Source of the DNA: Terriglobia bacterium
Lineage (GTDB): Bacteria; Acidobacteriota; Terriglobia; Bryobacterales; Bryobacteraceae
NCBI GenBank assembly: GCA_020073305.1
Contig: JAIQFK010000003.1
Coordinates: 124,001-188,000 of the forward strand
Direction of reading: 5' to 3'
Length of the DNA stretch: 64,000 bases
Shown: positions 17,839 through 27,005 of the stretch, piece after piece
How the letters are laid out: every line of letters begins with the position of its first letter
Numbering within the stretch: the stretch's first letter is position 1
Translations under genes and position numbers: made by a program
Notes under the pieces: generated by a model
Database searches by the model: none
What the model saw: the letters and a program-made list of their open reading frames with translations, nothing else
What the model was told of the DNA's origin: nothing

Positions 17839-18849
17839 ATGACTCGTATGAAAATTGTCATCCTGGTGCTCATCGTCGTGTCTGCCACGGCTGCACCGGC
17901 AGACTTCGTGCTCGTGGCGCACGGGGGCGCGGGAAATTACGGTGAAATGCCGCCCGCAGCGATCGAAGCCCGCCGTGCCGTGATCATTCAGGCCGTCCGG
18001 GCGGGCTACGAAATTCTCTCGCGGGGCGGCGCAAGCCTCGACGCCGTGGAGGCGACCATTCGCGTAATGGAAGACTCCGGGCTGTTTGACGCCGGACGCG
18101 GCGCTTATTACACCCGGGAAGGAGTGCCCGAGCTGGACGCCGCGATCATGGACGGGCGCACGCTCGGCGCCGGATCGGTGGCTTCAGTCAAGCACATCGC
18201 GAATCCCATCCACCTGGCGCGGCTGGTGATGGAAAAAACGCCGCACGTTTTGCTGGTGGGTCCGGGCGCCGAGGAGTTCGCGAAGTCGCAAGGGATCGAG
18301 TTGGTTTCGCCCTATTATTTCTTCAACGAACGCGAATGGAATCAGTACAAGAAGGCGGTTGAGGAGAAGAAGAAGACTTCGGCGCTCGTTCGCGAGGACG
18401 AGCACGGCACGGTGGGCGTGGTGGCGCTCGATCAGGCGGGGAATCTCGCGGCCGGCACCTCGACGGGAGGCACGACGTTGAAAATGCCCGGGCGCGTGGG
18501 AGATTCTCCCATCATTGGCGCGGGAACCTACGCCAATAACCAGAGCTGCGCGGTATCAGGAACCGGGGTGGGCGAGTTTTTCATGCGCAACATCGTGGCG
18601 GCGGACATCTGCGAGCGCGTGCGGTACCTGCATGTTCCGGTGGATCAGGCGGCGAATGACGTAGTGATGAAAGAACTCGTGGATCAGCACGGCGAAGGCG
18701 GCGTGATCGCTCTCGACCGGCAAGGCAATGTCGCCACGACCTTCAACACCACCGGTATGATGACCGGCACGGTCCGCGCGGATGGCAAGATCATCATGAA
18801 GGGTTGGAGCAAAACAGCCGAGCCGGTGATCGTGCCGGCGGCAAAATGA
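17839..18849 (+). CDS. isoaspartyl peptidase/L-asparaginase (Ntn hydrolase)
   Basis: Autoprocessing hydrolase that cleaves isoaspartyl dipeptides and asparagine. A signal peptide (MKIVILVLIVVSATAAPA) precedes the alpha chain start VLVAHGGAGNYGEM; the nucleophilic Thr that becomes the beta-chain N terminus is in DEHGTVGVVALD, followed by TSTGGTTLKMPGRVGDSPIIG with the substrate-binding loop. The start is at 17839 (or the ATG three codons later); a TACAAT seven bases upstream suggests a leaderless message. Periplasmic location is inferred from the signal. Confidence 0.92.
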   Translation: MTRMKIVILVLIVVSATAAPADFVLVAHGGAGNYGEMPPAAIEARRAVIIQAVRAGYEILSRGGASLDAVEATIRVMEDSGLFDAGRGAYYTREGVPELDAAIMDGRTLGAGSVASVKHIANPIHLARLVMEKTPHVLLVGPGAEEFAKSQGIELVSPYYFFNEREWNQYKKAVEEKKKTSALVREDEHGTVGVVALDQAGNLAAGTSTGGTTLKMPGRVGDSPIIGAGTYANNQSCAVSGTGVGEFFMRNIVAADICERVRYLHVPVDQAANDVVMKELVDQHGEGGVIALDRQGNVATTFNTTGMMTGTVRADGKIIMKGWSKTAEPVIVPAAK

Positions 18850-18955
18850 GCCGGACGGCTCGCTGAGCGTGAACGGTGACACTCCGGCAGTGGGGCGGAA
18901 TGCCATTGCCGAAGTAGCTCGACCACATTGGGCTAAATGTTCATGGACCATAAAT

Positions 18956-19387
18956 CTACATCGAGCCAGTGCGCAGGCGGCGGCGGATGGAGAAGTATGC
19001 GATCCAGCAGGCGAGGGCGAGCGTCATGCAGAATCCGAACTCCGCTGGATAATCGCGCAGCAGGAAATGGAATTCCCTTAAATGCCCGCCTTCAAACGAA
19101 AATTCATTGCTCAGCGAAATGGCCGAGAAAGATATCCCTAAACCAAAGAGCCACCTCTGCCAGCCGAGAAGGTGTCTCGTGCGACGAAGGGATCGTAATT
19201 CTAAATCCGGGGGGAGCGCGGATGGCACAGCCTCGGCAAAGCTGTTCACCAACTGACGGCGAATGCGCTGCGCAAGCTCAGGGTCCTGCTTCATGTATTC
19301 TTCTACAAGAATGCGTGTGGCCGGGCTTGCCTCGCCCGACAGATACACCGGCAGCAAGTCCAGAATTACTTCTCGCGTGACGTCCAT
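18956..19387 (-). CDS. putative anti-sigma factor, membrane protein
   Basis: 143 residues with a cytosolic N-terminal part resembling anti-sigma zinc-finger domains (DLLPVYLSGEASPATRILVEEY) but without the HxxxCxxC zinc ligands, then two transmembrane helices (WLFGLGISFSAISL and the LALACWIAYFSI segment) and a basic tail. It follows the ECF sigma gene by about 36 bases on the same strand, which is the main reason for the call. AGGAGT precedes the ATG. Confidence 0.72.
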   Translation of the reverse strand: MDVTREVILDLLPVYLSGEASPATRILVEEYMKQDPELAQRIRRQLVNSFAEAVPSALPPDLELRSLRRTRHLLGWQRWLFGLGISFSAISLSNEFSFEGGHLREFHFLLRDYPAEFGFCMTLALACWIAYFSIRRRLRTGSM

Positions 19388-19423
19388 TGTTTACTCCTGG
19401 TATTTCCTGAATTCGTTCTGATG

Positions 19424-19897
19424 CTAACCATGCCGGATTCCCGCGAGCGCAAGCCGCGCCCTGTGGATCTTGACTTTCGCGGACGCAAGCGAAATTCCGA
19501 GCGCCCGTGAAATTTCTTCGTAAGCCATACCATCCAGCGCCCGCATCAGCAGGGCTGCGCGGTCGATTTCCGGCAACTCCTGTAACCCTGCTAACATGGC
19601 GCGGAACTCCTCCTTCTGCTCGGCTTGAACGTACGGACTGGCCTGCGGATCGGGCATCTCTCTATCCAGCTCGACATCGCGCGAATTCCTGCGCAGCCCG
19701 TGCAAAAAGAGGTTGCGCGCAATCGTAAAGAGGTATCCCTTCACGGTGGCCACCTCGATTGGCGCCGGCGAGGTCCAGACACGCACAAACGTCTCTGAGG
19801 TTATATCCTCGGCTTGGCTGCGATCGCCCGAAAGATACAGCGCGAAGCGGAAAACGTCCGGCGCATATTTCTTGTACAAAGTGCTGAAGTCGATCAT
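19424..19897 (-). CDS. RNA polymerase sigma factor, ECF (sigma-70) family
   Basis: 157-residue sigma factor with only regions 2 and 4. Region 2: FRFALYLSGDRSQAEDITSE with FVRVW as the -10 recognising helix; region 4: LPEIDRAALLMRALDGM and YEEISRALGISLASAKV as the -35 helix-turn-helix. The likely start is the ATG at 19897, one codon after a TTG. The following gene is its putative membrane anti-sigma factor, so the pair probably senses an envelope signal. Target promoters unknown. Confidence 0.92.
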   Translation of the reverse strand: MIDFSTLYKKYAPDVFRFALYLSGDRSQAEDITSETFVRVWTSPAPIEVATVKGYLFTIARNLFLHGLRRNSRDVELDREMPDPQASPYVQAEQKEEFRAMLAGLQELPEIDRAALLMRALDGMAYEEISRALGISLASAKVKIHRARLALAGIRHG

Positions 19898-19969
19898 CAA
19901 GGCTTCTTCATACTGCTGCCCATGAGAGCTGCAGCAAGAGACTGGAAGCGCCTCATGTTTGGCCGCCGC

Positions 19970-20695
19970 TCATATTCCGAAGATGCCGCTCAAAATGTCC
20001 CCTCCGCTGTGAGCCATCATTCCCGGCCGAAGACTTCTGCGCCAGAGCGCAAGCAGCCCATACAGTGCGCCGAAGATAGCAATCTTCACACATGCTTCCA
20101 GGCCTTGGTAGCCATGCGATATCCCGAACAGCGCAGCCTGCAAGAATAATGCAATCCATTTGCTGCGCGTAAACCCTTCGAATTGCCTTTGGAAGTAGCC
20201 GCGAAAGACCAGTTCTTCGCAAATCCCGGCACTGATGGATACCCCTACCCAAAGTAGAATTTCACCCGCGCGCTGTGGCAGGAAAGCCTGGATGGAAGCA
20301 GCATGCGCAGGCCCAAACCAGCGATCCCATCCCCTCTCTACGATCATCCACACCGTCCATAGTCCGATTGCGAGGCTCGCATCAACGGCGACATCTTTTG
20401 GGTTTCGCCATCTCCCACCAATCAGTTCGCGGAGCTTCGTCCCGCTGCGGCGCAAGCCAGCCTTCCACACATAGAAGAAAAGTCCCCATTCCATAGCGAT
20501 GAGGGAGAGGTATAGCGGCACAACGTGACGGTGCTGCAGCAGGCTCGCGGGCTGCGAGCGCGCTTCCCGCTGAAAGAGGGCTCCGCCGAGGGTCAGAGTG
20601 AGAAATAAAGCAACGAACAGCGCCGTATGCCATCGAGGCGCAACTAGTCTCGGACTCGAAGGTGTGATTCCTGTCACGACAGCGATAGTCGCCAT
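19970..20695 (-). CDS. CPBP family intramembrane metalloprotease
   Basis: 241-residue membrane protein with about seven helices. The ABI/CAAX-protease signature is present: GICEELVFRGYF (EExxxR) near residue 155, the second-motif helix ALFGISHGYQG and a distal histidine near MMAHSGGD. Bacterial members process membrane proteins or confer bacteriocin immunity. GGAGCG precedes the ATG by four bases. It lies just upstream of the sigma/anti-sigma pair on the same strand with a 73-base gap, so co-expression and a link to regulated proteolysis are possible but unproven. Confidence 0.88.
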   Translation of the reverse strand: MATIAVVTGITPSSPRLVAPRWHTALFVALFLTLTLGGALFQREARSQPASLLQHRHVVPLYLSLIAMEWGLFFYVWKAGLRRSGTKLRELIGGRWRNPKDVAVDASLAIGLWTVWMIVERGWDRWFGPAHAASIQAFLPQRAGEILLWVGVSISAGICEELVFRGYFQRQFEGFTRSKWIALFLQAALFGISHGYQGLEACVKIAIFGALYGLLALWRRSLRPGMMAHSGGDILSGIFGI

Positions 20696-20923
20696 AAACG
20701 CTCCTTAACTTGCCACACCGTTCCAGGTAGGGTCAGGGAAAATTCACCTCAAGTCTTGGAATTGTGCTTGTCGTAATAGTTATCCACGGAGAGTCAAAAA
20801 GTTACGCCGAAATCGGACATAAGTTCTGTATAGGGTTGTAGAACGCGCTAGCTGCGTTTCACGCCCGAGTCTACGGCGACAGGAAGAGATGGATCACGTT
20901 GCGGCGCCGGCGAGCGGCACCGT

Positions 20924-22882
20924 TCAAGGCTTCTCAACCACCGGCAGTTCGACGAAGCTTGCGTGGCCGGGCTCGTGGTAAACGCGCTGCACGGCTTTGC
21001 GGTAATCCTCCGGCTTGGCCCAGAAGATGTTGGGTACGAAAGTCTGCGGATTGCGGTCGTAGAGTGGGAACCAGCTCGACTGGATCTGCACCATGATCCG
21101 GTGGCCCGGCAGGAAGACGTGGTTCGCGTTGGGCAGGGAGAAGTGATAGAGGAGCGGCTTGTCGGGCGCGATGGCTTTCGCTGTCTCCAGGCTCTCGCGA
21201 TAACGGCCGCGGAAGATGTCAGCCGAGACCATCAACTGGTAGCCGCCCATGGCGGGTTGGCCCGCCACCTCATCCGGATAGAGGTCGATCACTTTGACCA
21301 CCCAGTCGGAGTCCGTGCCGCTGGTGGAGGCGACCAGGCTGGCGACCGGCTGACCGCTGATCTTTACCGGTGCGCTCAAGAGGTCGGAGACGAATACTAC
21401 AACATCCGGGCGGCCGGATGCCTCACGCTGGTCGTCCACCAGCCACCGGGACCAGGAACTTTCATCGATGGGCCGCGCACGATAGGGCACGGGCTTGGCG
21501 GGATCGGACACGTACTCATCGAACGCCGTGTCGCCAGGTTTCGGCCCGGCGAAACTCAACTGTAGCCCGGTTTTGAAATAAAGCGGTGCCGGCCGGACGG
21601 TGCAGCCGCTTGCACAGCCGGCCGGCCAGGCGGGAAGCCGCCGCCACGTGTTTGTCCCGGTTTCAAACGCGATGACCGGCGGCAACCCCGCCTTCGGTGC
21701 GCCGTCCTTCAGATACTGGTCGAGGAACGGGCGCAGGATTTCGCGGCGGAAATAGAGCGCGGTATCGCTGTGGAATTTGATGGCGCCGATCGCGCTCCCG
21801 TCACCGATCTCCCCGCCGTGATACCACGGGCCCATGACCAGGAACACCTTGTCGTTATTTATGTCCTTCGGCTTGATGGCGCGGTAAACGGCGGGGGCGC
21901 CGTAGATGTCTTCCTGGTCCCACAGGCTGTGCACCAGCATGACCGGAACCTTGAGGGGTTGCTCCGCAAGAACACGGTCCATTGCCTGGTCGCGCCAGAA
22001 GGCGTCGTAGCCAGGATGCGCAAGAATCTTGCGCCAGAAGCCGAGCGGTTCGAGGCCTCGGCGCTGCCCGAGCGCGCCCGCCGATCCCGCCTCCATGTAC
22101 GTGTCGTACTCGTCAAAGTGGCTCGTCCACCACTTGATCTCGGACTTGCGCGTCGCCTCCTGATCGTAGATGTAGGCCAGACTCGGCTGGCGAAAAGCGC
22201 CGTTGTGAAACCAGTCGTCGCCCATCCAGCCGTCGACCATGGGGTTCATCGGCACGGACACTTTGAGCGCCGGATGCGGATTGACCAGCGCCATCAACGG
22301 CAGAAAACCGTCGTAGGAAATGCCGAGGATTCCGACCTTGCCGTTGGTTTCCGGGACGTTCTTCACCAGCCAGTCGATGGTGTCATAGGTGTCGGTCGAG
22401 TGATCGACCGGCGTCGGGTTCTGCGGCCCGTGCAGAGGCCGGTTCATCACGTAATCGCCTTCAGAGCCGTGCTTGCCGCGGACGTCCTGGACGGCGCGGA
22501 TGTAGCCGCCCTCGACGATCACTTCGGTGGCATTGTCGTAGCCATTGAGGACAGGGCCGAGGTGGGAACTCTGGGCATGGCTCGTGAGGCCGGTCGCATC
22601 GTAGGGCGTACGCGTCAGCAGGATCGGCGCCCCCTTCGCGCCTTTCGGCACAAGGATGACGGTGTGCAGCTTCACGCCATCGCGCATGGGAATCATCACG
22701 TCGCGCCGGACGTAATCGAAAGTGTCCGTCGTGGGTGTGAACTTAGCCGGGCTCTCGCTTGGGAGATCGGGATACTGCGGTGGCGGAGGAGCACTCTGGG
22801 CCGCTGACAGTTCGACGAACAAAAGAGCCCCAAGCAACGGCGCGAGCCAGGAGCACAAGGAAACGCGGTCAACTGGCTTCAT
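20924..22882 (-). CDS. CocE/NonD family hydrolase (X-Pro dipeptidyl-peptidase S15 type)
   Basis: 652 residues, secreted (leader ending VELSAAQS). The alpha/beta-hydrolase S15 domain contains the nucleophile elbow GILGISYDGFLPL, an RDVMIPMRDGVKLHT entry motif and QDVRGKHGSEGDY; the acid and His follow in LVHSLWDQEDIYG and the VMGPWYHGG region, and the C-terminal half is the galactose-binding jelly-roll typical of CocE. Enzymes of this group hydrolyse acyl esters, beta-lactam side chains or X-Pro peptides; which applies is not clear. The 228 bases downstream to the CPBP gene contain no gene. Confidence 0.92.
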   Translation of the reverse strand: MKPVDRVSLCSWLAPLLGALLFVELSAAQSAPPPPQYPDLPSESPAKFTPTTDTFDYVRRDVMIPMRDGVKLHTVILVPKGAKGAPILLTRTPYDATGLTSHAQSSHLGPVLNGYDNATEVIVEGGYIRAVQDVRGKHGSEGDYVMNRPLHGPQNPTPVDHSTDTYDTIDWLVKNVPETNGKVGILGISYDGFLPLMALVNPHPALKVSVPMNPMVDGWMGDDWFHNGAFRQPSLAYIYDQEATRKSEIKWWTSHFDEYDTYMEAGSAGALGQRRGLEPLGFWRKILAHPGYDAFWRDQAMDRVLAEQPLKVPVMLVHSLWDQEDIYGAPAVYRAIKPKDINNDKVFLVMGPWYHGGEIGDGSAIGAIKFHSDTALYFRREILRPFLDQYLKDGAPKAGLPPVIAFETGTNTWRRLPAWPAGCASGCTVRPAPLYFKTGLQLSFAGPKPGDTAFDEYVSDPAKPVPYRARPIDESSWSRWLVDDQREASGRPDVVVFVSDLLSAPVKISGQPVASLVASTSGTDSDWVVKVIDLYPDEVAGQPAMGGYQLMVSADIFRGRYRESLETAKAIAPDKPLLYHFSLPNANHVFLPGHRIMVQIQSSWFPLYDRNPQTFVPNIFWAKPEDYRKAVQRVYHEPGHASFVELPVVEKP

Positions 22883-23046
22883 AAGAGTCCTTCGTCGGTT
22901 AGGAATAAGATGCGAAGCATCAGCAGATTGTATCGGAGTGGAGGGCTTTTGGTTTCAAAATTCTATGTGAAGACCGCCAAGAACGGCGTCCACGGAGCCC
23001 GGTAACCCTTTGCGAGCGCGTCTGGGGTACGACTGAAACCCTAAAG

Positions 23047-24531
23047 CTATTTCGGATACTCGTAGCATCCGATATCGGAAGCTGCTCCTGCGGGTCTGGG
23101 GTTGCCGTCAATGTCGGCCGTAACAGTGGGCAGCGTTTGTCCGGCATCAATGGCTGGGGCGGCCGCCGTGAGGTGATAATCGTTCGCAGATGGATTCACG
23201 AAAAGGGTGGAGAGCGTGGCCACTAACGAATGCTGCTCATGGCTTAACACTTGCCACTGGGCCAGCGTATAAAACGTGTTTCCATCATCCGGGGTAACGG
23301 CCCAGTTCCCACCCCCAAAAATGTTGTAGCCGCTGTCGGTTCCGGCTACATCGGTGGCGTTCGTATAGTCGATACCGCCGTGACTTGGATTGTTGTTGTA
23401 GAGGATGTTGTCGCGGACGGTATTGGTTCCAACGGTCGAGTCAATGCGTAGCGCCCATCGGCCGTCCGTGGCCATATTGATCGTGTTGTTGTAGACCAGG
23501 TTCCCTGCCGGGCCTTGCGCGCCATCAATCATGAACATGGCAATACCGGAAGCATGGTTGTTGTAGAGAAGATTGTTCCGAATGGTGGAGTTCTGGACGC
23601 CATCCAGGTTAATGGCGCTGCCTCCAGCCGATCCGTTGTTATAAATGACGTTGTCTTCAATCACGGCGCCGGTGATAATACCGTCGCCGCCCTGAGAGGC
23701 GTCAGCGTTGAGTTGAACGCCAGCGCCCGCGTTATCGTGAAGACGGTTCCGTCTTACAACGGGCCAGTCGCCGCTATTTGAAACGTAGATACCGTGCTGC
23801 GTCTGACTGCCGTAGCACTCGTTGTTCTGAATCAGCAAATGGTCGGAGAAATCGGTGAAAATGCCCCACGTTGCGTTGTTGCCGAAGATGCCGTTCTGAA
23901 CCGTCACATTGGGACTGTTGTCAATTCTGACCGCGGCGCGGGCGGCACTGAACGAGTGCAATCCGTCCAGAACGATGTAGGAAGAAAACGTGACAAAGAT
24001 GGTGTCCCGCACTCCAGACACAGGCTGGATGTTGGCATTTTGACCTTGAGCCGAGATGACAATCGGATTGGTTGCGGTCCCATTCAAGCTGTCGACCGTA
24101 AATGCGTTGTAGTTCCCGTCGGCCACGAAGATCGTGTCGCCAGGCCGCACAAGAGTGAGTGTCTTGGTAATTTGACGGCACGGGCTCGCCTGCGAACAGG
24201 CGTTCGCATCGTTGCCGGCGGGTGACACATACCAGGGTGTGCCGGAGCCGACTCTGCAGCCGCCGCCCAAAGCCGCATTGATGACTCTCTGCACGTCCGT
24301 GACCTCGCACCGGCCATTGCCGTCGAGGTCCCCGTTTGTGCAAGCCAGATTCCCCAACGCTTGATTGATCGCACGCTGGACATCAACCACATTGACTGAC
24401 CCATCGGAGTTCAGATCGCATGTACTGCTGGCACTGGCAGCGACGCGCGCTGCGGACAAATCCAGAAACACGATGAGTGCAACACGGATCAGGTCCCGGC
24501 CCATGCCTCTTCCTGTGGTCGCTTTGTTCAA
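23047..24531 (-). CDS. secreted right-handed parallel beta-helix protein with dockerin-like repeats
   Basis: 494 residues. After the signal peptide comes a pair of dockerin type I-like calcium loops (DLNSDGSVNVVDVQRAIN and DLDGNGRCEVTDVQRVIN), then a DUF1565-like start PWYVSPAGNDANACS and a long right-handed beta-helix whose turns show N-rich ladders (NNATWGIF, NNECYGS, IYNNGSAG, LLYNNHASG) as in pectate-lyase-fold surface proteins, ending with an extracellular anchor-type motif DIDGNPRPAG and DIGCYEY. Probably binds or cleaves polysaccharide outside the cell. No cohesin partner is visible in the window. Confidence 0.88.
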   Translation of the reverse strand: MNKATTGRGMGRDLIRVALIVFLDLSAARVAASASSTCDLNSDGSVNVVDVQRAINQALGNLACTNGDLDGNGRCEVTDVQRVINAALGGGCRVGSGTPWYVSPAGNDANACSQASPCRQITKTLTLVRPGDTIFVADGNYNAFTVDSLNGTATNPIVISAQGQNANIQPVSGVRDTIFVTFSSYIVLDGLHSFSAARAAVRIDNSPNVTVQNGIFGNNATWGIFTDFSDHLLIQNNECYGSQTQHGIYVSNSGDWPVVRRNRLHDNAGAGVQLNADASQGGDGIITGAVIEDNVIYNNGSAGGSAINLDGVQNSTIRNNLLYNNHASGIAMFMIDGAQGPAGNLVYNNTINMATDGRWALRIDSTVGTNTVRDNILYNNNPSHGGIDYTNATDVAGTDSGYNIFGGGNWAVTPDDGNTFYTLAQWQVLSHEQHSLVATLSTLFVNPSANDYHLTAAAPAIDAGQTLPTVTADIDGNPRPAGAASDIGCYEYPK

Positions 24532-24674
24532 AGCAGGTCTACGAACAGGCTGCGCCTTTAGCAGGCATTTTTCAAGGTTCGCTAAGGTTATGAAATAGAT
24601 AGTTGCCGGGCCCGCTAACCGTTGGCCTTGTAGTGCGGAGTCTAAACCACTTCTAGGTCACGCAACGTTGGAAT

Positions 24675-25216
24675 CTATTTCGGGGCAGGGTCTCCGCGTT
24701 CGACGTAATTTTTCAGCCGCGTGAACTGCTCGGTCAGAACGGAATTGACGGGCTCAGCCCAGGTGTTCATACCAGCCGGAAGATAGCCAGTGACGGAGTA
24801 TGTGACGTCCAGCTTTGTGCCGCCGTCGGCCGGAGCAAACTGGACCGCCATGTTGCCGGCGGCTGCAATCGACTGTAGCGGCCCCAGAGCGCCAGTCAAG
24901 CCCAGAGCTTTGCCCGGCATGAGGACACCACCTCCATATGGCGAACGACGCCGTCATTGGGGAGCTTTTCGCAAAAGCATCCCATGGCCTTGGGTTCGAT
25001 GCTCAGATTATGAGAGCTGCCGGAGTAAGTGTGTTCGGGATCCCACCAGTCGCCGACATGTTGAATCAACCGGCCGTAGACGTCCCCGGGAGCCGCCTGG
25101 ATGCGGAGCGATATCTTCACCGTGAACCCGTTGGCAGAGGCGTCAGCCACTTCGGACTTTGCCCAGCCCGGCGCCAACACGAGCATCACCGCTGCAAACA
25201 CTGCATTCTTCCTCAT
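24675..25216 (-). pseudogene. SRPBCC-family protein, frameshifted
   Basis: Two frames together read as one SRPBCC (START-like) exported protein: the first from the ATG at 25216 (GGAGG five bases before; signal MRKNAVFAAVMLVLAPGWA), with IQAAPGDVYGRLIQHVGDWW, then after HMEVV the frame breaks near 24920 and continues in another frame as PGKALGLTGALGPLQSIAAA through LKNYVERGDPAPK. The break is a one-base change. Either the gene is inactive or this is a sequencing error. Function unknown; the fold binds lipids or small hydrophobic ligands. Confidence 0.75.
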
Positions 25217-25347
25217 TCTTGCCTCCATCATTTCTGGACGGCGGCCCGTGGCGGAATGCCGCGGAACGCCGAATTCATTGGATTTCAGATAAACTTATCT
25301 TGAATAGCTTAGTGCTGTCACGCGTTCACCATAGGAGGGCAGCCGAT

Positions 25348-26418
25348 ATGCACCCCACACAACCGACCCGCAGAGATCTTCTGGCGGCGGTTGCCGCCGG
25401 AGCATTCACACCCCGCCTGTGCGCAACGCCCCTCCAAACGACCAGACCGGTCGTCAGTATCGTCAAGATTCGGAACGGTGACATCGATTCCGCCGTCGAG
25501 CATGCCATCGAGCTGTTGGGCGGCATGCGCGCCGTTGCCCAAGGCAAAGAGCGTATCATGCTCAAGCCGAACCTCATGTCGCCGATACCCCACGCTACCA
25601 CCAAACCCGCCGTTATTCGCACTCTGGCGCGGCTCATGAAGGCCGCCAACAAGGATGTGTCGATTGGCGAAGGCTCGGCCGCGGCGGCGCCGTTCAACGT
25701 GCAAGGCGCCGAAACCTTCCGTACAACGAAAAAGGATCTGCTGAACGGATTGCAGCAGTATGTCTTTGACCAGCTCGGGTACACCGAGCTCGCCCGGTCG
25801 CTCCGTCTGCCCTTAGTCAACCTCCACACGGGTGATCTGGTGGATGTAAAAGTACCTGGAGCTTTCGTGTTCGACAAACTCACCATTCACCGCTCCTTGG
25901 TTGACACCGACCTCCTATGCTCGGTTCCTATGATGAAGACTCACTCGCTGGCTGCTGTCACCTTGGGAATGAAGAATCTGATGGGGGCCTATCCGGGCGC
26001 CGTCTATCAGGCCGTTCGCGGCCGAGTGCACGATGCCACGGCCAAGGTCGAACCATCCGGCACGGCGGCGGCGATTGTGGACATGGTGCGGGCGAACAAA
26101 CTCGGTCTCGTGGTTGTCGACGGATCGACCGCCATGGAAGGCAACGGGCCCTCGGACGGGACTCTGGTTCCGATGGAAACGATTGTCGCCGGCACGAACC
26201 CGTTGGCTACCGACATGGTTGCAGCGAGTCTCATGGGATTCAACGCTTCGGAGATCCCCACTTTCACGTGGGCCAACAAGGCCGGACTGCGCCCCGAGCG
26301 CCTGGGCGAAATCGAAATTCGCGGGGAATCTGTCGAGAGCGCCAGGCGGAAGTTCGCGCGCCCCCTGATCCTCCCCTGGTACTTGGTCCGGAACTTTTGG
26401 GCCACCCGCGAGATCTAG
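25348..26418 (+). CDS. DUF362 domain-containing protein, Tat-exported
   Basis: 356 residues. The ATG at 25348 is chosen because AGGAGG precedes it and a Tat signal (TRRDLLAAVAAGAF) then starts the protein. The DUF362 domain shows ERIMLKPNLMSPIPHATTKPAVIRTL near residue 70, VDTDLLCSVPMMKTHSLAAVTLGMKNLMG near residue 185 and the VVDGSTAMEGNGPSDG stretch near 255. Relatives include ferredoxin-like iron-sulfur and phosphoglycerate-phosphatase-like proteins, but no function is assigned. A second DUF362 gene occurs at 48116. Confidence 0.88.
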   Translation: MHPTQPTRRDLLAAVAAGAFTPRLCATPLQTTRPVVSIVKIRNGDIDSAVEHAIELLGGMRAVAQGKERIMLKPNLMSPIPHATTKPAVIRTLARLMKAANKDVSIGEGSAAAAPFNVQGAETFRTTKKDLLNGLQQYVFDQLGYTELARSLRLPLVNLHTGDLVDVKVPGAFVFDKLTIHRSLVDTDLLCSVPMMKTHSLAAVTLGMKNLMGAYPGAVYQAVRGRVHDATAKVEPSGTAAAIVDMVRANKLGLVVVDGSTAMEGNGPSDGTLVPMETIVAGTNPLATDMVAASLMGFNASEIPTFTWANKAGLRPERLGEIEIRGESVESARRKFARPLILPWYLVRNFWATREI

Positions 26419-26481
26419 TGGGCCTCAGGGACGAAGCTCCCGTCTGTCCGGCCTGTGGTCCGCTCTAGTGAGAATTCACTA

Positions 26482-26510
26482 TTGAGGAAACAAGAACGGA
26501 GATCTATACT
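26482..26510 (+). promoter_or_regulatory. sigma-70-type promoter of the small-protein operon
   Basis: TTGAGG (26482-26487) and TATACT (26505-26510) are separated by exactly 17 bases, in the 150-base gap upstream of the two small genes. This is the closest match to a housekeeping promoter that I saw in the window. Transcription would start about 50 bases before the ATG at 26569. Confidence 0.65.
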
Positions 26511-26568
26511 CAGCCCAAACCTCAATCTGCGTAAGCGCCGCAGCCCGCGGCGGGGGAGGGAGCAGACT

Positions 26569-26721
26569 ATGTCGTATACCCTCACGCACTACGTCAAATC
26601 AGACGAAGCGCTGCAAAAACGGTCGATGGGGCTGTCGCTTCGGGTCGCGGGGGTTTTGGCTGCCGCGATCCTGGTGTTTATGGCCCTCTATTACTTCGTC
26701 GCGGCGTTGGAAGTTCCGTAG
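26569..26721 (+). CDS. small single-pass membrane protein
   Basis: 50-residue protein with a polar N-terminal half (SYTLTHYVKSDEALQKRSMG) and one transmembrane helix (VAGVLAAAILVFMALYYFV). GGGAGGG precedes the ATG at 26569; an upstream GTG in frame would place the promoter inside the gene. A consensus-like promoter lies 60 bases upstream. Function unknown; it precedes another small gene by 27 bases, so they form one unit. Confidence 0.6.
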   Translation: MSYTLTHYVKSDEALQKRSMGLSLRVAGVLAAAILVFMALYYFVAALEVP

Positions 26722-26748
26722 TTCATCCTGCACACTCAGAGGGAGACG

Positions 26749-26964
26749 ATGAACCTTTACGAAGTCACGCTGCACGGCACCGACAGCATGTACTTGCTGG
26801 CGCCCACGAAGTACCGCGCGCTGGAGCTGGTGGGAGACTATGTGGCTGACGCCGGCCAGCCGGACATGCTGCAAACGGGGACATTCGTTGTGCGTCAGCT
26901 CGATCTCTCCGAAGAACAAATCCTCCGTCCCGAGAAGTGCCGGGCTTGCCCGCTGAATGAATAA
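26749..26964 (+). CDS. hypothetical protein with C-terminal CxxC
   Basis: 71 residues, no recognised family. It is soluble, with a beta-alpha-beta-like pattern (NLYEVTLHGTDSMYLLAPTKYRALELVGDYV) and a terminal CRACPLNE that offers a CxxC. A clear AGGGAGA lies before the ATG. It could bind metal or be redox active; no partner is evident other than the small membrane protein upstream. Confidence 0.6.
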   Translation: MNLYEVTLHGTDSMYLLAPTKYRALELVGDYVADAGQPDMLQTGTFVVRQLDLSEEQILRPEKCRACPLNE

Positions 26965-27005
26965 CGGAATCGGGTGGCGGCGTACGGTATGATGGCCGTC
27001 CGGCG

